Below are positions 42,324-53,575 of a DNA stretch of 64,000 bases, one piece after another; position 1 is the stretch's first letter, and each line of letters opens with the position of its first letter. A program made the translations under genes and the position numbers. Source of the DNA: Ananas comosus (Eukaryota > Streptophyta > Magnoliopsida > Poales > Bromeliaceae). The stretch covers positions 8,549,689-8,613,688 of the forward strand of contig NC_033635.1 in assembly GCF_001540865.1 (NCBI RefSeq). Reading direction: 5' to 3'. Below the pieces are notes generated by a model. That model was given only the letters and a program-made list of their open reading frames with translations, made no database searches and had not been told where the DNA came from.

Positions 42324-43667
42324 TGTAATGGTGGTAAGAGAAAGGCGAACCAGGGGAAAGGAAGAGTGAGAAAATGGAGGTAAAAATGGTGAATACGCAA
42401 ACCGCGGTAGTTAGATATTATTGAGTCAAGCAGGTGGAGGAGGTTAGGTGATGGAGAAGCGGGCTACCAGGTACCGGGTTCGGGTTGCTAAACCGAACCC
42501 TCCTCAGGGATCCAGCAGAGTCAGCCAACAGAACCTGGGCGGTAATAGTTGAGGAGTCCGGCCCACAAGCAGGTCTCGCAGCAGGAACCGCGGCCTAGGG
42601 AGCCCACTTATAAATAATTCTCTTTTTACACTCTTATCCCTCACTATTGCAATTTTCATATTTTAGTCCTGATGTAGTAGGGATATAAATAGAAACAATT
42701 ACCTGTAAGCGAATAGTAAGATTGATAATGTAATTCTATTTCCCATCTACTCCTTCTTCCTCTTCCTCCTCTCTACTACCTTCTTCTTTCTCTTCCCTGC
42801 CTAGGGGTGGGACTACGCTGGGTTTGGGTCGGGTAATACTATGCCCAAGCCCGGCCCAAAAGAAAATGTTGGGCTTCAGGTCGGGCTTTTACCCAATCTT
42901 TTTAAAAAATTAAGGCCCGACCCAAGCCCAAGCCCAATGCCCAATACCCATTGGGCTTTGTGGAGGCCCATTTTATGCATTTATCATATAATACATAAAT
43001 ACTTTTATTTGTATAAAATTAAAATAAAATGCCTATTTTTAGTTTGATCACATTAAAGAAATTAATATCTAATATCAAATATATCCTAATATGGAACTAA
43101 ATATTTTGTTAATATATAATATATCCTCATATATATAAGTATATATCATTAATAACAATATATACTATATATGATATACGATATTATTTATTTCTTTTAT
43201 AGATAAATAATATATATATATATATAATTAAATATTTTATTTTGATAATTAATATATCGGGCTTTTGGGTCGGGCTCGGGCTGGGCTTGGACATGCCCAA
43301 ATAGGCCCAAAATTTCTTCAGGCCTAAATTTTTAAGCCCAGCCCGAACCCAAAGTTATATTTTTAATACCCAAAGCCCGGCCCAAACATGGCCCATCGGG
43401 CCGGGCCTTATTTAGGCCCGGGCCCAGTTCCACCCCTATCCCTGCCTATCCTTCTCCCTCTCTATCCCTCTATTCCTCTGTTCTCAATTCTCCTGCTCCT
43501 TACTATCTCGCGTCCCTGAGTAATCCCCTCTAATCCTCTTCATCGGACCATCATATCCAATCGGAATTGGATCAGGCTTCACGCAGGGGTCTCAACATTC
43601 TTGAGGTAGCCTTATCACAGTGAAGGTGTCACCGGATTGCCACTCCAGGTCAGAAGAGGGGACTACA
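42324..43667 (+). mobile_element. 5' LTR of a Ty3/gypsy element
   Basis: It begins TGTAATGGTGG inside the TRIM LTR and ends GGGGACTACA, three bases before the primer binding site. Without the hAT MITE at 42802-43438 and its duplicated target it would be about 0.7 kb. It has a CT-rich tract near 42745-42800 and again after the MITE. The 3' LTR is absent from the window. Confidence 0.75.
42802..43438. mobile_element. hAT MITE inside the Ty3 LTR
   Basis: A 637-bp element with TIRs TAGGGGTGG/CCACCCCTA and an 8-bp duplication TCCCTGCC at 42794-42801 and 43439-43446. Subterminal GGGTCGGGCTT / AAGCCCGGCCC repeats on both arms surround an AT-rich core. It has no transposase. The perfect duplication shows a fairly recent insertion. 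Confidence 0.88.
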
Positions 43668-43669
43668 AT

Positions 43670-43681
43670 TGGTATCAGAGC
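43670..43681 (+). promoter_or_regulatory. Primer binding site of the Ty3 element
   Basis: TGGTATCAGAGC, a perfect complement to the initiator-Met tRNA 3' end, lies three bases after the LTR. It fixes the LTR end and orientation. Confidence 0.9.
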
Positions 43682-43963
43682 AAGTACACTCCTAAGGGCC
43701 TGCGAGCAGTAAGGCACGCTGCTGATTCTGGCCGAGGGTCGTAGAATTGGCGAAGTGCCGAGGCAACCGAGCTGCGGAAACTGATTTCGATCGGATTCCG
43801 ACAAAGAGGCCGCTGCGAGCTATCTGAGAGTGGATCCGAGCTAACTGGAATTTCATCAAACACTGAATGAGCAAGAGCCTGCTAAGGTAATTGCCTTACC
43901 TACTAATCTGAGGCTACCATTGGGTCAAGTAGGAGCAATCGTTTCAAGTTCGTGAGCAAAACC

Positions 43964-45624
43964 ATGGCAAAAGGCACAAGACTCAAGATGATTGATGAGC
44001 ATATTCATGCTCTGGGGCAACAGCTGCAAGAACTCGCAACTGGGAGCGAGAATAAGTTTGAGGCCCTGAGCATTCGCATGGAGGCAATACACACCAAAGG
44101 ACAAAGCCGATATGAGGCCCTATACAAGGAGACTTCGAATTCATCACAAAAACTCAAGCAGATCATGGAATTCTTAATGAATTCACAAATGACAGCATCG
44201 CAAAAGGAAACTCCGGGCACCACAAGCCATGAAGAGAGAGGTATCCTTCCAACTCCTCAAGTTCATTTTGCTAAAGAAGAGTCCACACCATTTATACTGC
44301 ACAATAGAACTACTAGCCAATTACCTGTGCCGAAGCTCGATTTTCCAATATTCGGGGGAGAGAACCCCAGGAATTGGGTCTGACGGTGCGAGAAGTATTT
44401 TGAAATTTACGGTATAAAGGAGCAACAGAAGTTGGAATTGGTCACCATGCATCTAGAAGGGAGAGCAGACATTTGGTTTCAGGGTTATATGGCGGAGAAG
44501 GGGGCGATCAATTGGACCTTGTTTTCGGAGAAGGTATGCAGGAGGTTCGATGGCAAAGGAATGTGTGATGTGGTGGAAGAGTTCAACAAGTTGACTCAAC
44601 ATGGTACTGTGGATGAGTATCAAGAGCAATTTGAAGAGCTGCGAGCAAGGTTGTTAACCACTAAGTCATATTTTGCTCCCGAGTTTTTCTTGTCGAGTTT
44701 CCTAAGTGATTGAAGGACGAGATCAGATCAGCAGTCAAGATGCTTCAACCAAGGACCCTCGCGCAAGCCTTCGAACTAGTGAAGCTTCAGGAACAGACAA
44801 TGTCTGCTATGTTGAGGAAAAGTAAACTGATGTTCAAAGGAGGAGGAGGGATAATTCAGTCCAACAGCTACAAGGGAATCAACTCAACAACATCTCTGAG
44901 AGTTCCTGATGCCACCAGGAGTTACACTAAGCCCCCAGTAGAAAGGGCACCGCTCAGCCGCCAATTAATAGAGCAACGGAGGGCAGCTGGGTTGTGTTTT
45001 AGGTGTGGCGACAAGCACTTCCAGGGACATCAGTGTAAGCAACAAGTTGTGAGTGCCATACAAGCTGTAGGTGATATCACCAAAATTTTCGATGAAATTT
45101 ATTTGCAAGAAACTGAAGAAGGCGAAGGAGACTACAAGGAAGAGGAAGATGAAGAAGTAGGCTTGTCGGTGCATGCTCTGAGCGCGGAAGACAGCCAAGA
45201 TACCATTAAGATCCAGGGTGGCGCGAAGGGAAAAACGCTGGCAATACTCGTCGACATCGGTAGCACCCATAGCTTTATAGATATCGGAGTGGCTAAAGAG
45301 ACTAAGGCCGACATCAGCACCACAACTCCCTTGTTAGTCACTGTTGCGAATGGACAGAAGATGCTCAGTAAACTCAGATGTTCTAACTACAGCTGGGAAA
45401 TGCAAGGCGAAAAGTACACTACGGATTTGCGGGTCATAAGGCTCGAAGGATCAAGCATGATTCTGGGTATTGATTGGCTAAAGGCACATGGGCCGGTTAC
45501 GTTTGACTACAACAATAACATCATCACCATCACGAAGGGGGGAAAACGGATGCACCTAAAGGGAATGGCAGACAAGGCACAGTTAAAAAGGATAACGGCA
45601 AAACAGTTGCAGAGGAATTTCTAG
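43964..45624 (+). pseudogene. Ty3/gypsy gag and protease region with in-frame stops
   Basis: The frame starts MAKGTRLKMIDEHIHALG. It has a coiled N-terminus, a retrotransposon-gag core (KLDFPIFGGENPRNW, then MHLEGRADIWFQGY and DEYQEQFEEL) and a CCHC zinc knuckle CFRCGDKHFQGHQC (about 44995-45036). The protease follows, with VDIGSTHSFID at about 45249; the usual DSG triad reads D-I-G, so the active site is probably dead. TGA stops at 44381 and 44711 break the gag part, and the frame ends at 45622-45624. The downstream pol is displaced by two insertions. Confidence 0.85.
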
Positions 45625-46141
45625 TGGGGACTTGCTGTGCCATAGCTCAAGTGATGACCTTGGAGAAGGGAGGAGAAGTGGAGATACCTGAGTTGGTGCA
45701 ACGGGTACTTCAGGAATTCGAGGAGATCTTCTAGGAGCCCCGAGGGTTGCCCCCGGAGCGGCCTCAAGACCATTGAATACCGCTACTCCACGGCTCTCAA
45801 CCCGTTAACATCCGACCGTATAGGTACACTCACAAGCAGAAAAATGAGATGGAAATCCTCATTAAGGAGATGCTATCAACATGGGTGATTCAACCTAGTC
45901 ATAGTCTATATGTGTCACCGGTACTCTTAGTCAAGAAAAGGATGGGACCTGGAGATTTTGCGTGGATTATCGCCAATTGAATAAACTCACAATCAAAGAT
46001 AAATACCCTATTCCTATTATAGAGGATCTACTGGACGAATTGGGCGGATCAAAGTACTTTTCGAAGATTGACTTAGGGCCCGGGTATCACCAAATCAGTA
46101 TGCACGAAGAAGATGTTCCAAAGACTGCATTCCAGACTCAC
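45625..46141 (+). pseudogene. Ty3 pol: protease/RT linker and first part of reverse transcriptase
   Basis: After a TAG at 45733 and a frameshift near 45945, the frame gives [12 protein letters not shown] sequence, then [32 protein letters not shown] and KTAFQTH. It stops exactly at the solo LTR inserted at 46142; the reading continues at 49401. Confidence 0.85.
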
Positions 46142-49100
46142 TGTCACGCCCCGAGCCCGCCTCTTTGGTCGGTTTCGGCACGCCAAGAGACCGCCGAACG
46201 GACAGGGATTCCCCTGTACCGCGGACAGAGTCTCCCCTGTAAGTTCAAGGCGTCGCAATCAATAAAATGTACGAAGTTCCAACCAGGAACACATTTCAAC
46301 CAAAGATTGCATAAGGAAGTATCAAAAATATAAATCTACTTGCTATTATAAGCATTCATCTCACATATTATATTTTACATTACAAATTATATTCTTTTAC
46401 ATTCAACTTCCAAATACAACCTAATCATTACAAATTTATTACAAGTTTGATACATCTTGTTCTTTCATTTTCCTCTACCCCTAGGCTATGCCGACTCGGG
46501 GTACCACTATCTGGTCTCGGTGGTAGGGCATTAACTACGGAGCTACGCCCTTACCTCGCGCCGCCGCGCCGCTCACGTGCGAACCTGTAACACCCCAAAA
46601 CAACGTGAGGTGAGAACCAACTCCATGGTTTCCAGTGGGTATGGCCACTCAAGGGAAAAGCTCGACCAATAGGTCCAAGGAGGCACTGCAATCATGTTAG
46701 TCCAAAAACATCTACAGATATATATATCATCATGTAATTATGCAACTAACAGATAACATGCCTCACGAATATACAATATGCAAATCATGCAACTTATGAA
46801 AGTAGATTATTGAGATTCTTAACCATTCTTTACTCTTAGCCAATCTTTATTACTAATCATTCTTTACATTATTAGCTATTCTTTAGCGCGTGCTATTCTT
46901 TGACATTAGCCGTTCTTTATTCTTTAGTCTTTACTCTTTATTCTTTATTCTTTACTAAGGGTACTGACACCTTAGCCATATTAGTCTCATTTGCCATTCT
47001 TTCTTATGGTTACATTACCTTAGCCAACTATGCCACCCGACTCGGTCTTGAGTCAATCAACTGCGGATAGTCCGCGCTCTGTCAGGCTCGAGGTGAAGGA
47101 ACTATCACATGCACCTCAGCCTTAAATCCTCTCGACTGTAGGTCTGCCACGGGGTGAGGAATGCCATCGAACCCCAGACCACAAGTCTCTCGAGCTTTAG
47201 CTCATGGCATACCGGGCGAGGAGAACCAACATACCCGTTGAATCACTGTCGGGCAAGGAGAACCAACATACCCACAGTTATGATTCTCATTAGCCATCTC
47301 TTTTACCGGGCGAAGAGAACCAACATACCCATTGAATCACTGTCGGGCGAGGAGAACCAACATACCCACAGTTATAATTCACTTGCGCTCGGCCGCAAGT
47401 CTTTCCCGCCGCACTAGCAGCCTTCATTCTTAGGGATTCCGGAATCCACATTCACATCTCTACGGTTGGTCTCACCCTATAGTATCGACCTATCTAGGTC
47501 CAAGCCTTTACTCAACCTAAGTTAATACTTTAGGTTCGTTGCTTTCATACTCATAGCCTAGGTTGTTAACACTAGGTCCATTATTCTTTTCTACCTAGGT
47601 TCACTTGACTCTAGGTTTTTTACCTTTATTTCACAACCTATGTTCTCTAACATTAGGTTTAATGTCTTTCTCGTTAACCTATGTTAATTAACACTAGGTT
47701 CATTATCACTCTTGTTCAACCTATGTCCTTGACGCTAGATTCATTGTCATTCTTGTTCAACCTATATTTATTAACACTAGGTTCGATGCCACTCAATCTT
47801 TCCTAGGTTCATGACAGTAGGTTCGTACCATTCGTGTTCAACCTATGTTCAAGACATTAGGTTCAATGCCACTCGATCTATGTGTATATATATATATGTC
47901 CATATGCACATGTCATATATTTAACATCTTTACATTAGGATCTCCACAACATACTTATCATACTTTTCCTTTAGCATTCTTATTTCATATCTATATGCAT
48001 TCTTACATTAGCATTTCTACGCATGCAACATGACTAACATATGTCATTTACTTTATGCTTTCCACTTAACATTATTCACACTATGTCATTATGCATTACT
48101 TAGCATTCTCGCATTACGACCATATGCATTGTTGGGTAGCCCACATCGTATTCTTTTCATTCATTTATACATTCTATCATTAGCTACCATTACATGCATC
48201 AACATGAAACCATCACTCTTAGACATAGAGGCGACCTAGTCGCTTCGGTAAACACAACCCATCTCTTAACGCGTTCCGATTGCTTGTCGACACTTGCAAT
48301 CGGCCTCCCGCGGCACCCGTGACCCGGTTTGGCCCGAACTCTTGCGCGACCACCCGAACGGCCACCAATCCGCGATCCGTCTATTCTGGAGTTTATTCCT
48401 CGATAACACGATGCTCCAGATCCATTTTCATGATTTTTGGACGCTTATTCCGCGTGCTGCGACTATCTGTACCAAAATAGACCGTTTCGTCAATAACTTC
48501 GCATACACTCATCGGATTGTCGAACCGAGTGTTCCATCGCGTTCGTTTGGTCCCCAATTAGGTTTACAGAGGGTTAATTGAGATCAAACCCAACTATTTA
48601 CAAAAACCGTCTTTTTGAGCCCTAGGTTTGCGTTATAGCAAAATACTTCATTTCATCTCATGAATCATGCATAGTTCATCTATTTAGCATGCTAGGAGTA
48701 CATAAAACCCAATTCTAGAACATATAAACCAAGTTCTAGAAATCTACCATTGTTAAGCATCAAAGCTTACCTCAACAAACTCCTCCAATGGTGAGGAAGA
48801 AGATGAGAAGAAGAAGCTCCTTCTTCTTAGCTTCCTTCTCCTCCTTTTTCTTCTCCTTCTTTTCTTCTCCTTTCTTTCTTAGAGAGAGAGAGGGAGGGTT
48901 TTTGGGGTGATACGGTGAGGGAAAGGGAGAGAGAGGTTCTAATCCTCTCTATACTCATAACCCATGCACAAAACGCCAATAAGTCCCTCAACAAGTCTCT
49001 TCTTGCAACAGCCCGAACTGGGCATTTTCGGGTCTCTGGGCCTGGTCCCAGGCAGTGAGAGACCGGTCGCCGAAGGACCAAATTTCCAGACTTAGCTAAT

Positions 49101-49395
49101 TTTTTAGCATTTTCAGCCTTCGTCCGTTTTCACTCCGTTTTCGCTCGTTTTCGCTCGTTTGACCTCCAATTTATTTCAAATCGAACCGAGACTCTCCAAA
49201 CATGTTTTCATCATCTTTTCATCCACGTTAATGCTGGATTTAGTCCACGGTTCAACATAGCCTTTCGGGTTCCGTTTTCGCACCCTATGCGCACCGAAGC
49301 ACCCGAATGCTCCCGAATTTCGCCGGAATGATTCCAATGGCTTTCTAAGTTAACATACATCGTAACTTCATGAATTAGAAGTTCGGTATATTACA
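46142..49395 (-). mobile_element. Solo LTR (3.25 kb) inserted in the Ty3 reverse transcriptase
   Basis: The plus text opens TGTCACGCCCCGAGCCCG and closes AGTTCGGTATATTACA; it is flanked by perfect CTCAC duplications (46137-46141 and 49396-49400). Removing the element and one copy of CTCAC restores the host RT frame. It is a clean solo LTR, the product of recombination between the two LTRs of a former full element. In LTR sense a CT-rich leader (48935-48790) lies near the start. Short tandem segments with GAGAACCAACATACCC (47215-47370) and ACCTATGTT...ACTAGGTTC (47575-47870) lie in its interior. Confidence 0.93.
47200..47380. repeat. Tandem block inside the solo LTR
   Basis: Four copies of GGGCRAGGAGAACCAACATACCC alternate with GTTGAATCACTGTC- or CACAGTTAT-type linkers, giving a period of about 32-60 bases. 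It lies within 46142-49395. Confidence 0.7.
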
Positions 49396-49400
49396 CTCAC

Positions 49401-49712
49401 ATTGGACACTACGAATTCCGTGTCATGCCTTTCGGACTAACAAATGCTCCTTCAATATTTCAAGCGATTATGAATGAGGTATTTGCTCCCCAACTCCGAA
49501 AGTATGTGCTTGTGTTTTTTGACGATATTCTGGTATATAGCAGGTCCTTGGAAGAGCATGTGGACCACCTGGCCAAGGTACTGAGCACCTTGAAAGGTAA
49601 CAGGCTTTATGCCAAGCGATCCAAATGTTTCTTTGGGCAACGATGGGTGGACTATTTGGGGTTCGTTATTACTAAAAATGGAGTAACCACGGATTAAAGC
49701 AAGATAGAAGCC
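49401..49712 (+). pseudogene. Ty3 reverse transcriptase, catalytic part
   Basis: Continues the RT frame after the solo LTR: EFRVMPFGLTNAPSIFQAIM, then VFFDDILVYS containing the FDD catalytic motif, and VDYLGFVITKNG. A TAA at about 49696 interrupts it, and at 49713 it is cut by the Copia-like LTR; the sense continues at 50925. Confidence 0.9.
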
Positions 49713-50919
49713 CGTTAGGTCCTATGTGTTGGCAAGTTTCGTGGGTCGAGTCGGAGTCCTGAAGAAGTCCGGAGCAGAGTATTGAAGATCGAAGAATCCA
49801 AGACTGCGAAGAATCGGAAAGGACGCAAAACATGCAAAACTTGAATCACGATGCTTAGGTAAGCTTTAAATCTTATTTATGGTAATTCATCCCTAATTAT
49901 AGATCTTAGAATCATAATTTTCAAGTTGTAATTGATTAGAAAGTTTCTAAGAGTTGTAAAACTCGAAACAATGCATTTTCAGTGAAAATTGCATTGTTGT
50001 ATCGGTACAAGGGTTTTTCTGTACCGGTACAGATAACGGCTATTGCCGCAGGGAATTACGATGGTTGTTCCGGTATAACCATCATGGCTATACCGGTACA
50101 AGCCTTATTCCGGAACAAGCTGCAGTTTGTTCAGAGTACAGAAGCTTCGCAGAAAAATCTTCCGTCATGCTGTACCCTGGACAGCTTCCCGTGTACCGGT
50201 ACAAGGTGCTGAATATGGAAAGAAACTTTCTAATCCTACTCCGTTTTGATTCTAAAGTGTATAAATAAGCTATAGGGGTTCTCTAATCGATCATCTATCA
50301 TAAGAATACACAATTAAAGAACCCTAGAGGCTAGTATTTCGTTCTAAACCAATTTTCTACAAATTAGCCTCTTTAGATCAAATCGAGGTATCGTTTCGCA
50401 TTCGCTATATGTCGATTTAATCTAGTCTTCGCTTGGAGTCTTCTTCCTTGATTTTCATCGATACTCTAAGCGAAGGATCACCATACTCATGACGTTCTTC
50501 ATGATGGCGTCGTGGATTCGGCGTGATTGACGGCGGTTCGTGGATTCGGATCGTGGGCTCGTGGATTCGAGTAGCGTTCGTAGATTCGGACGTGTGCAAG
50601 ACGTTCGTGGATTCGAACGTGAGGGCGTGGACAACCCGGAGGATTGCGCGAGATTCATAGGAGGTTAAGAGAGGTTGAGTCCGTGGAGTCGGTAATCTCC
50701 TTGTAATTTTTTCTCTTAGTGAATTATTTTTTCGCATGTTGGTCCCGTGGGTTTTTCTCCAAGTTGGAGTTTTCCTACGTAAATCTCGATGTGATTTTTA
50801 TTTTCCGCATTTATTTTTATCGCATTGAGATTTATGGTTTTTGGCTCTTTCACCTATTGACCCCCCTCTAGGTGATAGATACAATTTAGATAGATCCTTG
50901 GGTTATTTCAAAACCTTAA
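49713..50919 (+). mobile_element. Solo LTR, probably Copia-type, in the Ty3 pol
   Basis: A 1207-bp insert with AAGCC on both sides (49708-49712 and 50920-50924). The start CGTTAGGTCCTATGTGTTGG resembles a TGTTAGGTCC copia LTR start with one change, and the end region carries CACCTATTGACCCCCCTCTAG typical of copia LTR ends. A TATA-like TGTATAAATAAG is at 50259-50270, with a cluster of TACCGGTACA-like motifs upstream (50003-50205). It has no coding capacity. The termini are not the usual TG/CA, so the assignment is tentative. Confidence 0.65.
50003..50210 (+). repeat. GTACCGGTAC-type motif cluster upstream of a TATA box
   Basis: ATCGGTACAAGGG, TGTACCGGTACAG, CCGGTATAACC, TATACCGGTACAAG and GTGTACCGGTACAAGG occur within about 200 bp, ending 50 bp before the TATA-like box at 50259. 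The arrangement parallels the Ty3 LTRs of the window. Confidence 0.75.
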
Positions 50920-50924
50920 AAGCC

Positions 50925-51638
50925 ATGATACAATGGTCGATCCCTAAGTTAACCAAAGGAGTGCGAGGATTTTTGGGATTGACTGGATAGTATCAAAAGT
51001 TCGTCAAAGGTTATGGTGTGCTAAGTAACCTCTAATGAAGCTGTTAAAGAAGACCAATTTCTATTGGGGAGAGTCAGAACATGCAGCTTTTGAGAGGTTA
51101 AAAAGAGCAATGACGGAAGCGCCCGTGTTAGCCATGCCCGACTACTCTAAGCAATTTGTCATTGAGGCTGATGCCTGTGGACAGGGAATTGGAGCTGTTC
51201 TTACGCAGGATGGCAGGCCCCTTGCTTACTTGAGCAAAGCAATCAGCCCAAAGAATATGGGTCTATCTACTTACGAAAAGAAATTCTTGGTGATTTTGAT
51301 GGCGGTATCTAAGTGGAGGCATTATCTAGGATGAGGCAATTTGTGATTAAAACCGACCATAAGAGCTTGAAATACTTACTTGAGCAGAAGATCACTACGG
51401 CCTTGCAACAAAAAGGAATGATCAAATTGATGGGTTTAGACTATGTTATATGCTACATGAAGAGCAAGGAGAATCAGGTTGCGGATGCGCTGTCGCAGAG
51501 GGGATTTGAAGAATGGGTGACACAAGTAGTATCAAGGGTGATTCCCGCCTGGGTAACGGAGGTGACCGAAGGCTATATGAGCGATGAGGAATGTAAGAAG
51601 CTTATCACCAGACTTACGCTACAATCCAAGGATGCTAG
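50925..51638 (+). pseudogene. Ty3 pol: end of RT and RNase H, truncated
   Basis: It reads KLTKGVRGFLGLTG, then FERLKRAMTEAPVLAMPDYS, a conserved EADACGQGIGAVLTQDG, PLAYLSKAISPKN and LSTYEKKFL. A frame slip occurs near 51325, then TDHKSLKYLLEQ and NQVADALSQR. These are connection and RNase H motifs. It is cut at 51639 by another LTR; integrase is missing from this element in the window. Confidence 0.88.
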
Positions 51639-52994
51639 TGTAATACTCTGAACTTAGCAAATTGCGAAATTCGAGAGAGTGGGATTGGTAATTGGAGTGT
51701 ACCCACAAGTTTTAAAGGTTGTAGGAGAGTTTGTGGACAAGTTTGAGAGTGATCGGATTGCCGGAAGCACAAAAGTGCATTGCTAGTGCAGAAATTCTGC
51801 AATTCTGTGTTTAGTACCGGTACTAGATCGCGTACCGGTACTAGATCGCGCACCGGTACCAGCAGCAGCAGTTGGGTGGCAGCTAGGCCAATTTCGTCTT
51901 TTTCCATTCAATCCTTATCCTTATCATCCTAGCACAACTCCAGTAGCTGGTCAAGGGATGTTGGGGCTTAGCACATAAGGTTTGAAGCTTTTCTTTTCTC
52001 TCTCTAGGGTTTGGAGCTTGAGAGAAGTAGGAATGGTGAGTTTGGGTTATTTCTTCTCCTTTTCTGTGTGCTAGCTGTTTTGGAGGATTTGGAGAAGCTC
52101 TCTTGCTGTAAGAAGAAGGGTTTTGATGGTGTTTCATCAACTTTACCGCAGGAATACTTGAGTTGAGGTTCTAGAAAGGTAAGATCCATAATCTCTCTCT
52201 AGTTTTATATGTTGGTACTAGAGTGAAATGTAAACTATGTTTCTTGTGGTTAGCTGATTTTGGAGGGCTTGTGGGCTGTTATATGCTGTTGGAGAGACAG
52301 ATTTGGAAGGATTTTGGCAACCTAAATTCAGTAATTAACTGAATTTCAGCTTGATAAGGTGATTGTTATCAGTTTTTCTATCTATATTGCTACTAGAAGC
52401 AGATTTGAGATGGTTTCGGTTCCTCTGCTGCCAGTATGTTTGGGGAAAGGTTTCAGCAGCCAGGGAAGAGTTATTTTGCTGTAATTCTCCTTCATAAACC
52501 TAGGGGAAAGCTAGAGTGAGGCTGTTTGAAGGTGATTAACTAAGGAATTGCATTGTTGATGCTCTATTAGGCTTGTTAGTGATGTAATAATGCTGATTTT
52601 GGGTTTATGTTGACAGCAGCCATGAATATTCACATTGAGCTGAATATTATGACTTGGTGAACTGGTTTTGCATGTACTTTAACCAGTGGGAAGTGAATTA
52701 CAGGTTAGGAATCTATATAACTTGCTAACCTATATTATGTAAAATAAGTAGGTGTTCTAAAGCTGTTTTGATGTTTCGTCGCAGCAGGTTCACGGCTGGT
52801 GGGAAACCTTTTAGCTATGATTTCTGTAAGGAAGTGAATTCTCGAAACTCGAGGATTAGACTTCGACCAGAATCGACTATTCGTCGAGTGAGTAGGCTTC
52901 GGAAAGCCCGAAGGCGATTATAATGCATAAAGTGCATTAAAGAAGGGTCCGCGGGAGCACCAGTGCAAAATCTGCACTGGAGCATAAATGCTCT

Positions 52995-53290
52995 CGGGGA
53001 CCGGTCCCTGGCAGGGAGGGACCGGTTCCATCAGGCTGGGTTGCGGAGGTCTCTGATGAGACCGGTCCCTGGTGGGCAGGGACCGGTTCCCGAACGTTGG
53101 CCCGACGAGATTTAGCCAAATTTGGCTAAGTCCCGAGAATGCAGCTCTCGGGAACCGGTCTCTCGGACAAGGACCGGTCTCCCGGGGACCGGTCTCTCAG
53201 GCAAGGACCGGTTCCCGAACGCGAAAATCCCTCTGCTCGAAATGGCAGCCTTCGGGGACCGGTCCCAAGTCGGGGAGACCGGTCCCTCCG
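52995..53290 (+). repeat. ACCGGT-core motif cluster (ten copies)
   Basis: GGGACCGGTCCCTGGCAGGG and variants recur about every 25-35 bases. Many are perfect or near-perfect palindromes (GGGACCGGTCCC). It sits between the LTR start and the CT-rich leader, as in the LTR at 1709. Confidence 0.85.
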
Positions 53291-53399
53291 CGCGAAAACT
53301 GCCCAGTGAGGGTAGTGCACTAGGGTGAAAGTTGAGGGGCTTTTATGCAAAATGGCCTTTATTAGAGGTGGGGGACCCCTCTCTCTCACTCTCAGCTGC

Positions 53400-53575
53400 T
53401 TTCTCTCTCTCTCTTACCCTCTTTTCTCTCTCTCTCTAAGAAAGAAAAGAAAAGAAAGAGAAGAAGGAGAAGAAGAAGAGGAAGGAGAAGAAGAAGAGAA
53501 AGAAGAAGAAAGAGAAAGAGAAGACTAAGAAGAAGAAGAAGAAGAAGATATCTTCTTCTCTCCCTCTCCCTCAAG
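53400..53575. repeat. CT tract followed by GA/GAA-rich tract
   Basis: CTCTCTCTCT sequence to about 53437 switches to AAGAAAGAAAAG and GAAGAAGAAG repeats up to 53549. It is a potential foldback and a source of spurious glutamate/lysine-rich frames. It forms the leader of the nested LTR. Confidence 0.75.

Noticed and set aside
43670..43681. tRNA gene remnant at TGGTATCAGAGC
   Set aside because: It is a retrotransposon primer binding site adjoining an LTR end; no cloverleaf is present.
46962..47870. CRISPR-like array in the repeated GAGAACCAACATACCC and ACTAGGTTC blocks
   Set aside because: Repeats are irregular, lack uniform spacers, and lie inside a plant LTR.
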